This document shows positions 40,820-53,473 of a stretch of DNA of 64,000 nt, piece after piece. The stretch covers positions 2,644,501-2,708,500 of the forward strand of contig OX637289.1 in the NCBI GenBank assembly GCA_951799445.1, given 5' to 3'. Position 1 is the stretch's first letter, and each line of letters opens with the position of its first letter. The translations under genes and the position numbers were made by a program. The notes under the pieces were generated by a model. The model saw nothing but the letters and a program-made list of their open reading frames with translations, was not told the origin of the DNA and made no database searches. Source of the DNA: Pseudisothecium myosuroides. Its lineage: Eukaryota > Streptophyta > Bryopsida > Hypnales > Lembophyllaceae.

Positions 40820-41190
40820 AGTTTTTTGGCCATAACTTTTTTCATTTTGGTTCCAAATGATCCAAAACTTGTAGGCAAGGTACTCGTGACTATTACATGC
40901 CTTGTTTAATTAATTTTTTTAATTTAAAAATGTTTTACTATCCAAAAATAGCCCCCAATTTTGTGCCACACTAGCCAATTTTGGATTTTTTTGAACAAAG
41001 TAGTATCCAAAGAAAAAAATTTGGTGCTAAAATTTAGAAGACATGGTCTTGTAGTACACTTTTAGCTATTGTTCAAAAGATTTCTAAAAATAGTTTATTG
41101 TATGTTGTATAGAAGTCCAAAAAGTGAGCCTCTTTCTACTTGCATTTCAAATCATATAAAAAAATATTTTGGTGGATTTTTTGTGAATGA
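40820..41190 (+). repeat. Degenerate copy of the 1 kb foldback left arm
   Basis: Follows the left arm of 39650-40658 in order: GGCCATAACTTTT, CAAATGATCCAAAACTTG, TTGTTCAAAAGATTTCTAAA, GAGCCTCTTTCTAC and ATATTTTGGTGGATTT. Lacks the other arm. Confidence 0.55.
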
Positions 41191-41442
41191 CCATCTCTGT
41201 AAAGTTGCTACAAATGGCCAATTTATATTTTATATTTTATTTTTTTCCTATTTTTTAGTAACTAAAACATCAAAGTATGTATTCTTTTGAGATTTGACAC
41301 TTTTCTAGTTCTCACCTACCAAGAGAATTTTTCTATGATTTTCCTTTAATAGTTACCTTTATCTTATAGGTGTATACATTGACCATATTTTTTTGTAAAT
41401 TTAAAATTGTTTTCCTAATTTTAAAGTACTCCAAAAAAAAGC

Positions 41443-41755
41443 ATGAGTACTATAACAAAATCAGCAGATGTTTTGTGCAATCACCCAAAACTGCAAAACT
41501 TGAAATAGCAACAATCCAAGTTAAAGGATTTCAAGCCGGGCCAACCCAAAGACTATCTATCCATACTATTAAGTTTGTCTATTTTCTTTTGCATATGATG
41601 GTAATTGAAATCTTTGTAACTTGTCCATTGGAATGGAGGCTTGCTTAGTATCATTATAAAGCTCTCGGTGAAGCAAATGAATTTGTAAAAAGCATGTTTT
41701 GCGATGATCCTATCCACAAAGTAGTGGGCCTCAAGGATTTTTCATCTACATAAAA
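41443..41755 (+). pseudogene. Possible coding relic with one internal stop
   Basis: Frame reads CFVQSPKTAKLEIATIQVKG, then TCPLEWRLA, TAG at 41646-41648, then continues in frame as YHYKALGEANEFVKSMFCDD and PIHKVVGLKDFSS to a TAA near 41750. Good codon-like texture on both sides of a single stop suggests a decayed gene, perhaps a transposon protein. No family recognised. Confidence 0.25.
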
Positions 41756-41942
41756 TAATGAAATTAGGTTGCCTTAACAATTAGGTTGACTTACTCCAAG
41801 AAAGTTATTTTACAAGCCATCAAAGTCAACATATATTTTTACAAATGTTTTCATTTGTACACATGGAGGTTCGTGAGTCCCAATTACAACAATATTAAAT
41901 TCAAAAGTGGTGCATTACTATACACTAACATGAAATATTTAA

Positions 41943-42589
41943 CCTCTAAATGCTCGAGGCACCAAATTTTGGTGTCGACAATATTTTGAAGTTAAATAAA
42001 ACTTAATCAAATTGCTATTCTTAATAATTTATATATTTTTTAAATTCTTTTTGAAGGCTAGTTTTAATAACAAAAATTCGATTTTCAAAATGATTGATTA
42101 TGATTTTTCTATTCAAGATTTTGCGCAAGGGTGTCCATTGCAATCTTGACTTTCCATAGTGTTGAAGGCTCTTGGAAATGAGTCTCAAATACATTAGAGC
42201 TTGGTGAAAAAATCACATTAGAAATTCATTTAAAAAAATTGTAGAGTAGATTTTGAGAAGTTGTAAATTGATTGGGGTTATGCATGTTAGGTCCTTTAAC
42301 CTCATATTTTTTTGGTGACCAACTTTTTAGATTTGGCATGTAAAAAGAGGATTGAAAGACTTCAAGTCACTTTCACAGTTTTAACACCCTCATGTTCAAA
42401 CATTATAATCCTTTAATTCATAAGTAATATTGTTGTGTTTTCTTTCCTAAGGTGATCTCTAATATGTCTAGTTTGAATTTGAACGGTTACAATTAAAAAA
42501 AAATTGTTACAACTTATCAAAATGTTGGCTTTTTGTTCAATGTAGAACAAATTCCTAGAAGTTCAAAAAAGATCTTGGACATTTAGGGG
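41943..42589 (+). mobile_element. TTAA element, about 650 bp lineage (647 bp)
   Basis: Starts CCTCTAAATGCTCGAGGC and ends GGACATTTAGGGG, with TTAA on both sides (41939-41942, 42590-42593). Confidence 0.82.
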
Positions 42590-42593
42590 TTAA

Positions 42594-43797
42594 ATAATGT
42601 CAAATGTCGAGAAATTAGTACTTGGGACAACCTAATTTTACTATTTTGTGCATGTTTAGAAAAATAAAAGAACAATTCCTTTGAAAACTCTCCAGCCCTA
42701 TCTTTACAAGTGCTTTATAAATTTGACATATGTACATAATCAACCAATAAAACATTGATATGTGACATTATGAATGCAAGTTAACTTATTGTCACCTAAA
42801 ATTATAGAAATATGAAATTAAAAAGAGTTAAGAGGTTTCTTTCAAGCTTTTCAATCCTTCATTTTCTTTCACTTTATAAGTGTGACAAATTATTTTATGT
42901 AACCAAGAAAATATTGGCATGTGCCGCTGTAAATGCAAGTAAGTCAATTTATTATCATTTAAAATTATAACTATAAGAAAACATGAAAAAAGTACAATGA
43001 AAATTACATTAAAAAGCTTTTTAGCCCTATTTTCTCTTTCACCTTATGAGTGTGAAAGATATTATAACCAAATAGTATATATAGATGAGTGGCATTATCA
43101 ATATTCCACAGGTTAACAATATGCAAATATCCTCATCAATTTTTTGTGAAAGTAATTACACCTAAAATCAATCAAATATAAGCATGTAATCATGGATTCT
43201 TTATTGATTTTTAGAGTTAATTTTGTCTTTGATGTGAAGAAATTTGAAAAAAATTCATTTCAAATACAAAATTAGCTTTGAATTTTTTTTCACGTGTATA
43301 TGATGGAATTAAAGATTATAGGAGAAACCAAATTATTGAATTTTTCTAGGATTAGACTGTGATTATAGACTCAAAGCCTCAAAGCTCAAATTGCAATATT
43401 ATATTCAATTAATAAATTCTCTACTTGTTTTGATTTGGAAAAGAAATTAGACTTAGTAATTTTTATTCAATAGGTGAACTCATATGCAAAAAATATTGCA
43501 TTTATGGATGAATTTTAGATCATGAGCAAGGAACTAAAGTCTAAAAGTGGCCAATATACACCACAAGGTAAGCCATGGCTTGAGCATCTTTTTATATAGA
43601 ATAGTCAATAATACCAATAGTCCATGATACCAATAGTCCAATAGTCCAATATAAGGATTTTTTTGACCACATCCATTGCAAATGCATTCAAACAACTCTT
43701 GAAAGAAACTTAGATGGAAATTGTCTATAGTGTCCAACGCGGTCCGTGGAAGTCTTCTAAAGTACAGAAATTGTCCTTCCCATGGTTTTTAAATTAA
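42594..43797. other. AT-rich intergenic DNA, no feature recognised
   Basis: A short tandem ACCAATAGTCC/ATAGTCCA stutter lies at 43612-43650. No gene. Confidence 0.35.
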
Positions 43798-44063
43798 TCC
43801 CTAAAGGACCTAGGCACATTTTGGCACAAAAAAATTGATACGACTACCAAATTTTTAGGTATTTTAGTGAAAAAGGGCAAAAAAGAAAAGATTTAAAAAA
43901 AATTCAATCTCACAAATTTGTACTAGACTACTATAGAAACATGACTGTAAACAAAATTTCAAAAACTTTGACCACGTAGATTGAAAGATTATAGTGTTTG
44001 AAGAATTGAAGTTAGAATAAAAAGTTTTTTCCAACCTTGTCCAAGATGGTTATTTAGCACACT
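43798..44063 (+). mobile_element. Partial TTAA element (left part only)
   Basis: Starts TCCCTAAAGGACCTAGGC after TTAA (43794-43797) and runs to the TTAA before the next element at 44068. Its right part was not found beyond that element. Confidence 0.5.
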
Positions 44064-44067
44064 TTAA

Positions 44068-44976
44068 CCCCTAAAGGACCAAGGCCTTTTTTTTGCCAAA
44101 AAACACTCAAAACTGCCATTTCTATTGCAAAGAGTAAAAATTGTTGAAAATTGTTTTTATTGCACATCCAAAAGTAGGATCTTACACCTAATTAGAATTA
44201 AAATGTGTGGAAAAAATTCCAAAATTTTTGACCGTTTAGATGGCAAGATACTTGCATTTAAAGTGAAAAAAATAAGTTTTTCAATTCCTTTTGTGACTAG
44301 AATAATTGACTTCAAACATTCTTACCTTAAATCTTTTGCACTACAAAGCTATAATATTTTATTCTTTGTGGTAGGGAATTGAGTTGAGACTCTAGAAAAA
44401 GAAAATATTCAAAAAAACTTAATTTTCATTCTTAAAAAAATTGTAAAATAGAAGTAGGTACGAGATAGAAGGAAAATTTAAATTATTGGTATCTTCTAGA
44501 TGGAATTAAAATGCATTTAATTATCCCAATGGTAAGATAGTTTAAGCAAGCAAATTGAGCCATGTAGAATTTTTTTTAAGAAAATTGTAAAAATTCCATT
44601 AAAAAATGAATCCTACAAGTTATTTTTTCAAGAAGATGCTCTAAATGTCCAAAAATTAAGATTGTCTATAATTTTCACATAACAAATTTAAATGAAATGA
44701 ATTACAACTTTCCAAGTATATAAATATAATATATGAGAATTTTTTTTTAATTTGAATTTTTGAAAAAAAAATTGTTACCCGGTTTCCCCTGTTCTAAGCT
44801 TATTTGGGTATGACTTTTGTTCTTGAGCACCAATTGAAAAAAAATTATATTCCCATAAAGCTAATCCTTTTTTCTATCTTCAAAAAAATCTTCAAAAAAT
44901 CATGACAAAAATTGAGACCATAAGTACATGCCCATAATCTAATTTATCCCTCGAGGAGACAATGGTCCTTTAGAAG
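44068..44976 (+). mobile_element. TTAA element, main lineage, full length (909 bp)
   Basis: Starts CCCCTAAAGGACCAAGGCC and ends GGTCCTTTAGAAG, with TTAA on both sides (44064-44067, 44977-44980). Its open frame of 85 codons is not coding. Confidence 0.87.
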
Positions 44977-45279
44977 TTAACTTCTCCTAGAATGAGATTT
45001 TTAGACTACTCATAAGCTATTTGAGAGTTGCATCCTATATTTTTTTATTTATAAATATACTAGCTAAAATTTTAATACCAGATATGGAATTTAGCAATAG
45101 ATCCGCAAACTGCCTAAATGGTATAAACTTTTTGGGCTATAATTATAATTATATAACTTTTGATCTAGACACTTGGTGGTCATGTTCAATTATTCATGAC
45201 AAATAACTAATTAAATTGCATAAATGTGATTCATATGGCTGAAATGGAAGGCATTGAAAAAAATATAACATATTTTTAA

Positions 45280-45870
45280 TCCCTAAATTTCCAAGGCCTT
45301 TTTTCATCAAAACTGCCATTTCAATTGTAAAGTCCAGAAAAGATTCAATTTTTTTCCATAACTAACTGTAGAATGCCTAAGATATTGCATTAATGGCCAA
45401 TTTCATTAAAATGGTGATATTCATTGACTTTTGGCACTTTCACAATTCAGAACGTCCGGTCTGAAATCTACATCTGTCCAAGATATCTAAAATCTATACC
45501 AGTCCTAGATTTTGTAGAACGGCCAGTTTAAAATCTATATATATATATATTCTAGATGTGTGAAATCTACAACAGTCTTAGAAGCCTGAAATCTATATTT
45601 GTTCTCGATGTTTAGAGCGGACGGTCTAAAAAAATGGCATAGGGAATATTGCCATTTTAACGAAATTGGCCATACTAGGCTATTATAGAAATATATGGAA
45701 GAAATTTCAAAAACTTTGACTACGTGGATTGCAAGATATTTGCATTTAAAGTGAAGAAAATAATTTTTTTTTGCACCATGTACGACTAGATTTGTTGGCT
45801 TTGAAACTTCTTAACTTAAACTTTTCACACTATTGATTTTGATTTTCTAATTTTTGTATAGGGAGTACCA
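45280..45870 (+). mobile_element. Partial TTAA element split by a MITE
   Basis: Starts TCCCTAAATTTCCAAGGCC after TTAA (45276-45279). The order of the family consensus breaks at 45393 and resumes at 45673 (CTATTATAGAAAT, TTTGACTACGTGGATTGCAA). Its right end is lost after about 45870. Confidence 0.55.
45394..45672. mobile_element. Palindrome-ended MITE (279 bp) nested in a TTAA element
   Basis: Starts TGGCCAATTTCATTAAAATG and ends CATTTTAACGAAATTGGCCA. The inside repeats a GAACG...CTGAAATCTA module, as in the copy at 34204-34395. Confidence 0.72.
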
Positions 45871-46053
45871 GCCAAAAAAAGGCTAAAGTAGAACAAAATC
45901 AACTAGTCATTCTTATAATCACCTTTCTAAAAACTGTCTTCCACTTGAAGTCAATGTACATTTACCTTGGGTATTTTTCAAGCTTGTAAAAACACTACTT
46001 CTTAGAGCTCATACTATATTACCTTGTATACCATAGCTTGCTTATTCCCACCC

Positions 46054-47136
46054 CAGTGGTGCTATTTTGTGAGCGTGCGAGCATGAGCCTATGAGCGTTG
46101 AGCGGGATTATGTGAACGTTGAGCTCAGAAATTTGAAGAAGCACTAGAAAACTTAATACTATTTCTGAAAGTAGATTCCATCTAAAAATTTTGGTCAAAA
46201 TTTATCATTTTTAGTAAATTTTAGTACCTAATACTATGGACCTATTACCGTGGTTATGTAGAATTCAGATGAAAATTATAATTTTCAGTGTTGTCTAAAA
46301 TATTAGAAGTATACGTACATTATGAAAAATGATGAACTTAGTTGGTGTGAAAGATGAATAGAAGTTTGTATAGAATATTGGTTGATCACTATCCTATAGC
46401 AGCGTGGATCATCTCAGGGCTGATGGGAGGGTACCAATAATTTTCTCTTGATGCACTATTATTAAAAAAAAAATTCCTTGATAAGAATTATTTTTATATC
46501 TAATGATATTTGTCACAATGAATTTTATTTTGGTTGATCATTGTCTTGTAGCATCATGGATCTTCTCAAAGGCAATAGAAGGATGCCGACACTTCGTTCT
46601 TGATTTGCACGTCGATGGACTTGTTTAGACTTCTTTTTTTAAAATTTGTTGATAAGAATTCATTATGAGTAGAAAGAACTTAGATCACTAGATTTTAAGA
46701 AGAAAAAAATTGGTTATTAATAGGATTTGTTTGAAATCGACTAAGGTTGTTCTATTGAGATTATGATCACTCCCCTCTTGGTGCTGGTCTCCCCTCGGTG
46801 CTGAGGGGAGCCCCCTAGCCACGGAAGGAAGAAAATAAATAAATAAATTTAATATTAAAATTTTAATTTAAAAAAAAATTGCGGCTAGGGGGCTCCTCTC
46901 AATAAGAGGGCAATGATCATAAAAATCAAAATCTCAATGGAACAACCTCAAGTGATTTCAAGGTTGTTCAAAGAACCACGGTAATAGGTCCACAATAATA
47001 GGTTTATAATAATAGGTATTAAAATTTATCAAAAATAATAAATTTTGACCAAAACTTTTAGACGGAATCTCTAAAAAATTATATGCTCGCAGGCTCACAA
47101 GCTCACTCTCACACGCTCACAAAACAACAACCTTGC
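46054..47136. mobile_element. hAT-like non-autonomous element (1083 bp) with 8 bp target duplication
   Basis: Starts CAGTGGTGCTATTTTGTGAG and ends CTCACAAAACAACAACCTTGC. Exact 8 bp duplication TCCCACCC at 46046-46053 and 47137-47144. Outer inverted repeats of about 200 bp carry GTGAGCGTG and TTTTGGTCAAAATTTAT. Inside are a duplicated GTTGATCA...TGTAGCA segment and a second inverted repeat (46727-46970). No transposase frame. Confidence 0.75.
46727..46970. repeat. Inner palindrome of the hAT-like element
   Basis: AAGGTTGTTCTATTGAGATT and GGGGAGCCCCCTAGCC are mirrored by GGCTAGGGGGCTCCTCTC and AATCTCAATGGAACAACCT. Could be a separate older insertion. Confidence 0.6.
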
Positions 47137-47350
47137 TCCCACCCCATCCTCAACTGTGGCCCAAATTTTAATCATTCAAAAATGAAGGTTGGAGGTTGAT
47201 TATGTGAGTGTAATGCATCCATCCCTATTAGTATAGAAATAATTTTCTTAATGAAATAGGCCTTGTTATCCCAAAAAATATGAATTAAAAAATCTCCTTT
47301 TGTTGTATTTGAAAATCAAGCATACCTTTCTCCATCCAATTCTAGACACA

Positions 47351-48282
47351 TCCCTAAAGCACTGAACATGCTTTTTTGGGAACATAGCTTTTTTGGGCAG
47401 CTCACTACGAGCGAAGCTTTTATTTTTTTCTTTAAAATTTTCACACAACATTTTCCCGAGGAGTAGCTTGAAGGCCCAATAATTTTCATAACTTTTGACT
47501 ACATAGTTAAAAAATTATTGCATGATATGTCATTTTCATTGGTCGGCGGGTAGCCCGGGCAGCAAAAAAAACTTCTTTAAAAATCATTTTTAAAAAATAT
47601 AAAAATTTGAAATTGATTCTTTAGATTTATATATACGCGGGAAGCTTTGAATCATTCCATTCCAATCATTGAGTCAAAAGTTATGAGGAGTCTTAGTTTG
47701 AAGGTAGTTATGGAATCTCTACTCTAAAATAAACTTTGAAGTCCTTTATTTAACTCAATTTTCAATATTTTTGAAAAAAAATAAAAAAAATTGGGTGTAG
47801 GTTGTTTATTACAACAATACAACCGTTGGGATTGGCATTTTTAAATTCCATAAATAAATTCTTAACAATTTAGTGTTTTGAATCATTCTCTACCTCTTTC
47901 TACTTACTATTTTTTTCCTATATGTTGTACAATTCCAAATGATCTGAAATTTTTCAAGAATGTAGCCAACTTGCCTTGAAGAATTAATCCAAAGAGTAAC
48001 CGCCATTTTGGACATTTTTTCATACAAATGTGACCTTGTGAAGTGCAGCTGCCCGTTTTTTGCAGGGACAAAAAAATGATTTTTGTAAATTCAAACGCTA
48101 TTATCTTGCAATCCACATGGTGGAAAATTCTGAAATTTTTTCCACATCTTCTCAAACAAGTTTACTACAAGATCCTACGGTTATATGTGTCCAAAAATGT
48201 TTTTTTTCTAAAATTTGGCACTAGTATTAGAAATGGCAGTTTTGAAGCGTTTTGGTGAAAACATAGTCAAAAACTTTAGGGG
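47351..48282 (-). mobile_element. TTAA element, main lineage (932 bp), left site degraded
   Basis: Ends AACTTTAGGGG before TTAA (48283-48286). Collinear in reverse with 31879-32810; counting back the same 932 bp gives a left end TCCCTAAAGCAC at 47351, preceded by CACA, not TTAA. Confidence 0.72.
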
Positions 48283-48767
48283 TTAATTCAACACATTATC
48301 AATTAAAAATGAAGAATATTCAATGGCATGAGTTTTTAATCTTGAAAAAAAATTAAAAATGGATTTATTTTGCATAATTCTATTAGATTAGCATCTTATC
48401 ATCATTAATTTTTTTTAATCAAAGGATAAATTTCTTATGCATTTCGAAACAAAAATTGCAATTTAATTGTAACTTTTTTGTCAGCAATTGCAAGACTGAA
48501 TCACCTAGTATTAGGTGTATCTAATATAAAATTTACTTGTACATGTTTTCATCTTTCAATTTTCATATTTCATGTTCTATAATTTTGTAAAAATTGATTA
48601 AAATGATACTTGAAATTCAATATTTACCAATGAATAGGTCAAATGGTCATGAAGAAAGTTTATGGAAACGTATGCCTCTTTTTTAGGAGGCTTTTCTGTG
48701 GTTTAGTAGGACTCTTCATATATTGGTGCTTGGTTTCTTTTCTAATGCTCTTGCTTACAATCATTAA

Positions 48768-48988
48768 CCTCTAAATGCCTCATTCTTTTTTTGAATTTTT
48801 GCACATTTTTGCTTATATCTTCGTACAGAAATATCATTTACCAAAATTTCATGAATGTGGTTGTTAAGGAAGGTTGTCTTTTCTAGATTCAGGTATTACA
48901 TTGGATGAGTGAGAAGTTGGTTGGACTATAGAGTGCCTTGAAGCCCTTTGTTCATTGTTCAGAATATGGACGTCGGAGCGCTTCAGGG
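48768..48988 (+). mobile_element. TTAA element, short lineage (221 bp)
   Basis: Starts CCTCTAAATGCCTC after TTAA (48764-48767) and ends CGCTTCAGGG before TTAG (48989-48992). Related to 25987-26203. Confidence 0.5.
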
Positions 48989-48992
48989 TTAG

Positions 48993-51900
48993 GATAGTTC
49001 CTTGCAAAACTTGCTCTCTTTTGGCACTTTGACTTCTGATTGTTGAAGAACATTGAAGGAATTTGTCATTGATCTACAATAACAAACAATGAAATGAAAT
49101 GTTTGTTGGAACCTAGTATCCTATGGATAGGCAAAATTGAAATGTATATATATTGCTACTCCAATAAGTAGACATGAACACTTATCCTTTAAACTGTTTG
49201 CTTATTTTGAAGATTTCTATATATCATGCTAAAATTGAAAGGAAGTAACTGAAGTGTAATTACCAAACCAAGAGATATGTTTGCATTTCAATTTGGGGAT
49301 AATGGGTGAAAGCGTGAAACACTTGTATTGTTCTAGTGTTGTATTTTCTGTGTCCAATTTAAATGCAATAATTTTTGGAGATTAAATTAGGCCAATATAT
49401 ACGAGATTAATATTGGAAGTGTATTCCTTATTCCAATATTTTTCAAAAACAAAAAAACAAATATTAGGATGAAAACATAAAGCAACTACTTATTTTGTTG
49501 CATTTGGGGGATAATATTAGGTGTATCCGAGTTCGTGGAAAGAAGAAGAAGAATGAAGTATAATAAAATACATGAACTTAGGTGTAATAATGTAAATATT
49601 GAATTTTCTATACTTAGGCATAAAATTTCTTTAAAAATTATAAACAAAAAATTTAATGGAGTTTCATTTGGAAAATAAATACTTTGTTGAAAATTTCTTA
49701 TCCTCCCCATGAATTTATAGAAAAGTTTCTTGCTTATGATCCTGCGGATGCATTTGCAGACATTCAAAACCAACATTTCATTGTTACTTTGGTAGAGTCT
49801 AATCTTCATCTAGTTTTTTAAGAATGGTCTATTATTTTTATTTTATTTTTATTTTTGGATGTTTTCATGCTTTTATAACAATTTAAACATCAAAGTATCT
49901 ATTTTCCTAAATTTTTCAATAAACTTGTTTTGTGCATAACTTTTGAAGTTTTTTTCTTATGCCTTGCAGTTCGTAAATAAAATGTTTATTAATGGTATTT
50001 CTATTGATTTTCTATATTTTATTTTATTTTTAGAATTTTTCCAAAGGCACATTTGGTACCTTGAATATTTTCTCCCAATGCAACAAAATCAATACATGTG
50101 TCATGCTTTTATCCTAAGCATGGCTTGCTAGGTGCTCTGTGATGGTAGGTACAATTACTAGAGTAGAGAAAAAGGTTCCTATATTTCATAGATAGGCATT
50201 TCCTTATTGATTCAAAAGTGTTTTCTTATGCCCTATAATTATTAAATATAAAAAATAGAGTACACAACTCCGATGAATGCTAGTTGAGTACAAATGAATA
50301 GATGACAATCTTTCTTTGGATGAAGATAAGCATGTTATTTTCATCACTTGAAGATGCTTTAAGATTCATAAAGTCCTTCCGCTTTTAGACCCTTCATTGA
50401 GCATGGTTGACCAAGATCCAACTATTTAACCTTTAAGGCTATATGTCCAGTAACATAAAAATAAAGTCCTGTTGTGAGTAAAAACACCCCTTACCACTCC
50501 AATCGATCCCGTGGTTCCACAATTTATTTCTCATAACAAGACTCCAAATTTTCACATTACCTAGAGTAGTCCATTATGTTGAGATCCACTGGTGTAGAGC
50601 AACCCTTAGCATTTTGCGGTTGTGGATTTTAAAGTAGGAGGTTAATAAATTGGCCATTTAAACCTACCCACCTCAATAATGACAATAACAAATATTTCAA
50701 GCAACATGTCACTCAATCCTAGATAGGGGTTGCATTTAGAACATGGTTGCTTTTAGAGCAAACTACCTTACATCACAATCGGATTTTGGAAATTTCTGTG
50801 ACTTCTAGGATTGATCATTATTTTAGATTAGAATCAAAGAATCATTCATATATACTTAAGCTTACATGTCAAGATCACTGTCATCTTTTGAACAGAACTA
50901 ACTCTTCTTTTCTCTGGGGCAATAATAAAAATTCATTAGTAAAAAAAAATATAAAAGACACGTCAGTTTTGCAAATGGACTGGATGTCTATATGTTCAAG
51001 AGACATATGAATTGGCAGGTAGGTGATCATGCAATGAATGGATGTTTCTGGAAATTTGAAACACAATGGAGAAATGTAATTTTTATTTATCAAATGCTTG
51101 AATCAAAAGCGGTTACGTTGCCCAAATAAGATTTGGGCAGTTTGGGCATCTTTTGCTAAAGTCCTCATCTACTTCTGAATATGCATGATATGATATGCAA
51201 TTGTCAAAAAAACTTACTACTTTTAGTGCAAAAATCTCATTTTAAGAGGAGTCAAAACTCTACTCTAACCTTGTTATATAAGTTTGATTTTTCTTTTTTG
51301 TCTAATTTCGAACACTATTATCTTGAAATTTATGCTCTCAAAATTCATGAAATTTTTTCCTCGTATTCTAAATATTTGTCTTTGAGTTTTCACTATTTAG
51401 ATTGAAAAATAAAACTTTCCTCATTGCACAAGGAATCATCAAAAGGACTAGTGTTTTGCCAAAACACTTGACCTCCTTGTATAGTAAGGTGTCTTAAAAT
51501 TAAAGTAAGGTAGACTCTATACTTGCTTAGGAAATTTTGCATGACTATACCTAACAAGATTTAATACTCAATGCTGTAAAAGTTCAATTTTGTATGGAGC
51601 AAAAAATTTACTCCAAGAGGGCTTGAAATTTGTTAATTTCATTTCACAAGAATCAGAAGAAGTTTTTTTCTCTTACTTCAAACATTATTAAATATTTTAT
51701 GATCTACATAGTCAAATGGATTGAAATATTTTCTTTACAATTTAACAATAGTCTACTACTCTTTTATTATGATGTACTTGTAGCTAGACAACACCTATAT
51801 CTAATCTATTACGACTATTCATATATCTAAATTATAGGATATACATGTACACTAATTTTGTGGAGAGCTAAAAAGTATTTTTGAAATTTGACCGTGTATA

Positions 51901-52133
51901 TATTTTTTGATTATGATGTCATATATATATTTTTTTGAAAGATACTTGAAAGATTTTGAAAAAATTATATTTTATAATTCATTTAGATTAATTCCTAATT
52001 GTTGAAATATATTATATACATTCAACTTCTGACAAAGTCATTTTTCATTCAATTAGAGAGCTTCCATTCTTCGTAGAAGGTAGATTCATAATAACAAATA
52101 TTATTGAATGCTCAAGGTAGTTTGATTAATAAT
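48993..52133. other. AT-rich intergenic DNA, no gene recognised
   Basis: Open frames of 60-107 codons lack motifs. The stretch 50540-50640 resembles 58160-58230 (shared CATTACCTAG, AGCAACC, TAGCATTT, GGATTTT in order), a dispersed repeat of unknown kind. Confidence 0.35.
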
Positions 52134-52137
52134 TTAA

Positions 52138-53090
52138 GTCCTAAAGTCCATTGTCCCCATGGAGAAAAAAATGGATTTTGGACAAGCTCCTGTGGTATCA
52201 ATATTTGACTATTCGTCAAGTTTTCTTGAAACTTTTTGTAAAGATAGGAAAATGCATTAGCTTTCTAGGAATATAATTTTTATTTCAATTGGTTCCCAGG
52301 GGCAAAAATTATGGTTCAATAAGCCAATATTTTAGTTTGGTTATTTTGGTGGGCAAAAAAAAAGATCCACAAAAACTTAAAATTTAAAAATTTAAAAATT
52401 TATTTCTCTTATATTGTAGTTTCATCTATATAAGAAGCTTTGATTCATTCCCTTTGGATTTGTTATGTGAAAATTATGGACTACCTTGTTTTTTGGGCAA
52501 TCAAAGCATGTCTTTGAAAAAATAACTTGTAGGATTCATTTTTTAATTCAATTTTTACAATTTTTCAAAAAAATTACAAGTTTAAGATCTCTTGCTAGAA
52601 CAATCCCACCATTGAGAATAGTATGTTTTAATTCCATCTTAGAATTATTGACGGTTTAGTTTTTCCTTCAATCTTGACCCTAATTCAATTTAACAATATT
52701 TTAATGAATGAATGTTAAGTGTGTTTTTTCTGAATTTTTTTCCGTAGACTTTCAACTCAATTGTTCAACATAAAAATTAGAAATTCAAATCATTAGTGCA
52801 AAACTTTAAGTTAAGGACATTCAAAGCCAAAAATTCTTGCAGAGCAAGGTGAAAAATAAACAATTTTCTTCATTTTAAATGTAAATATCTTGTTATCTAC
52901 ACAATTAAAGATTTTAAAATTTCATCTACACATTCTTAGTTTCTTAAACTAGTCTAATATAAGATCCTATAGACTATAGTTAGATATACAAAAAAAACAA
53001 ATATTAAAGTTTTTTGGCTTTTTGCCCTTTGCATTAGAAGTTGCAGTTTTGAGTGGCGTTTTATGAAAAAAAGCCTTAGGACTTTAAGGA
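52138..53090 (-). mobile_element. TTAA element, main lineage (953 bp)
   Basis: Starts GTCCTAAAGTCCATTG after TTAA (52134-52137) and ends TAGGACTTTAAGGA before TTAT (53091-53094). Reverse orientation. Confidence 0.75.
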
Positions 53091-53180
53091 TTATAAATAT
53101 TGATGATTTTATATAAACTTTTATTACTTAAAAAAATCAATCATAAAAATCTCTAAAACTTATAGCTTAAAACATCTATA

Positions 53181-53338
53181 TGGTCAATTTCATTAAAATG
53201 GCGGTATTCCATTATAATGGCACAACATTCTATTAAAATGGCACTGAATTTGTCAAAGATAACACTGCATTCCATTAAAATGGCATAGAATGTGTTACAA
53301 ATGGCAAAATAATACCGCCATTTTAACAAAATTGACCA
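53181..53338. mobile_element. Palindrome-ended MITE (158 bp)
   Basis: Starts TGGTCAATTTCATTAAAATG and ends CATTTTAACAAAATTGACCA. Third and shortest copy of the family, with repeated ATTAAAATGGCA units in place of the longer core. Confidence 0.72.
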
Positions 53339-53473
53339 TCTATGTCCATTGTCATCCACTCTCATCTACTATCATTCACTATTATTGACTATCATCTAAA
53401 TATTAATCCAAGGATGTCATGAATTAGACCACATCTATCCAAAATTGACTGAAGTAAGGTAAGTAAGGCCATT

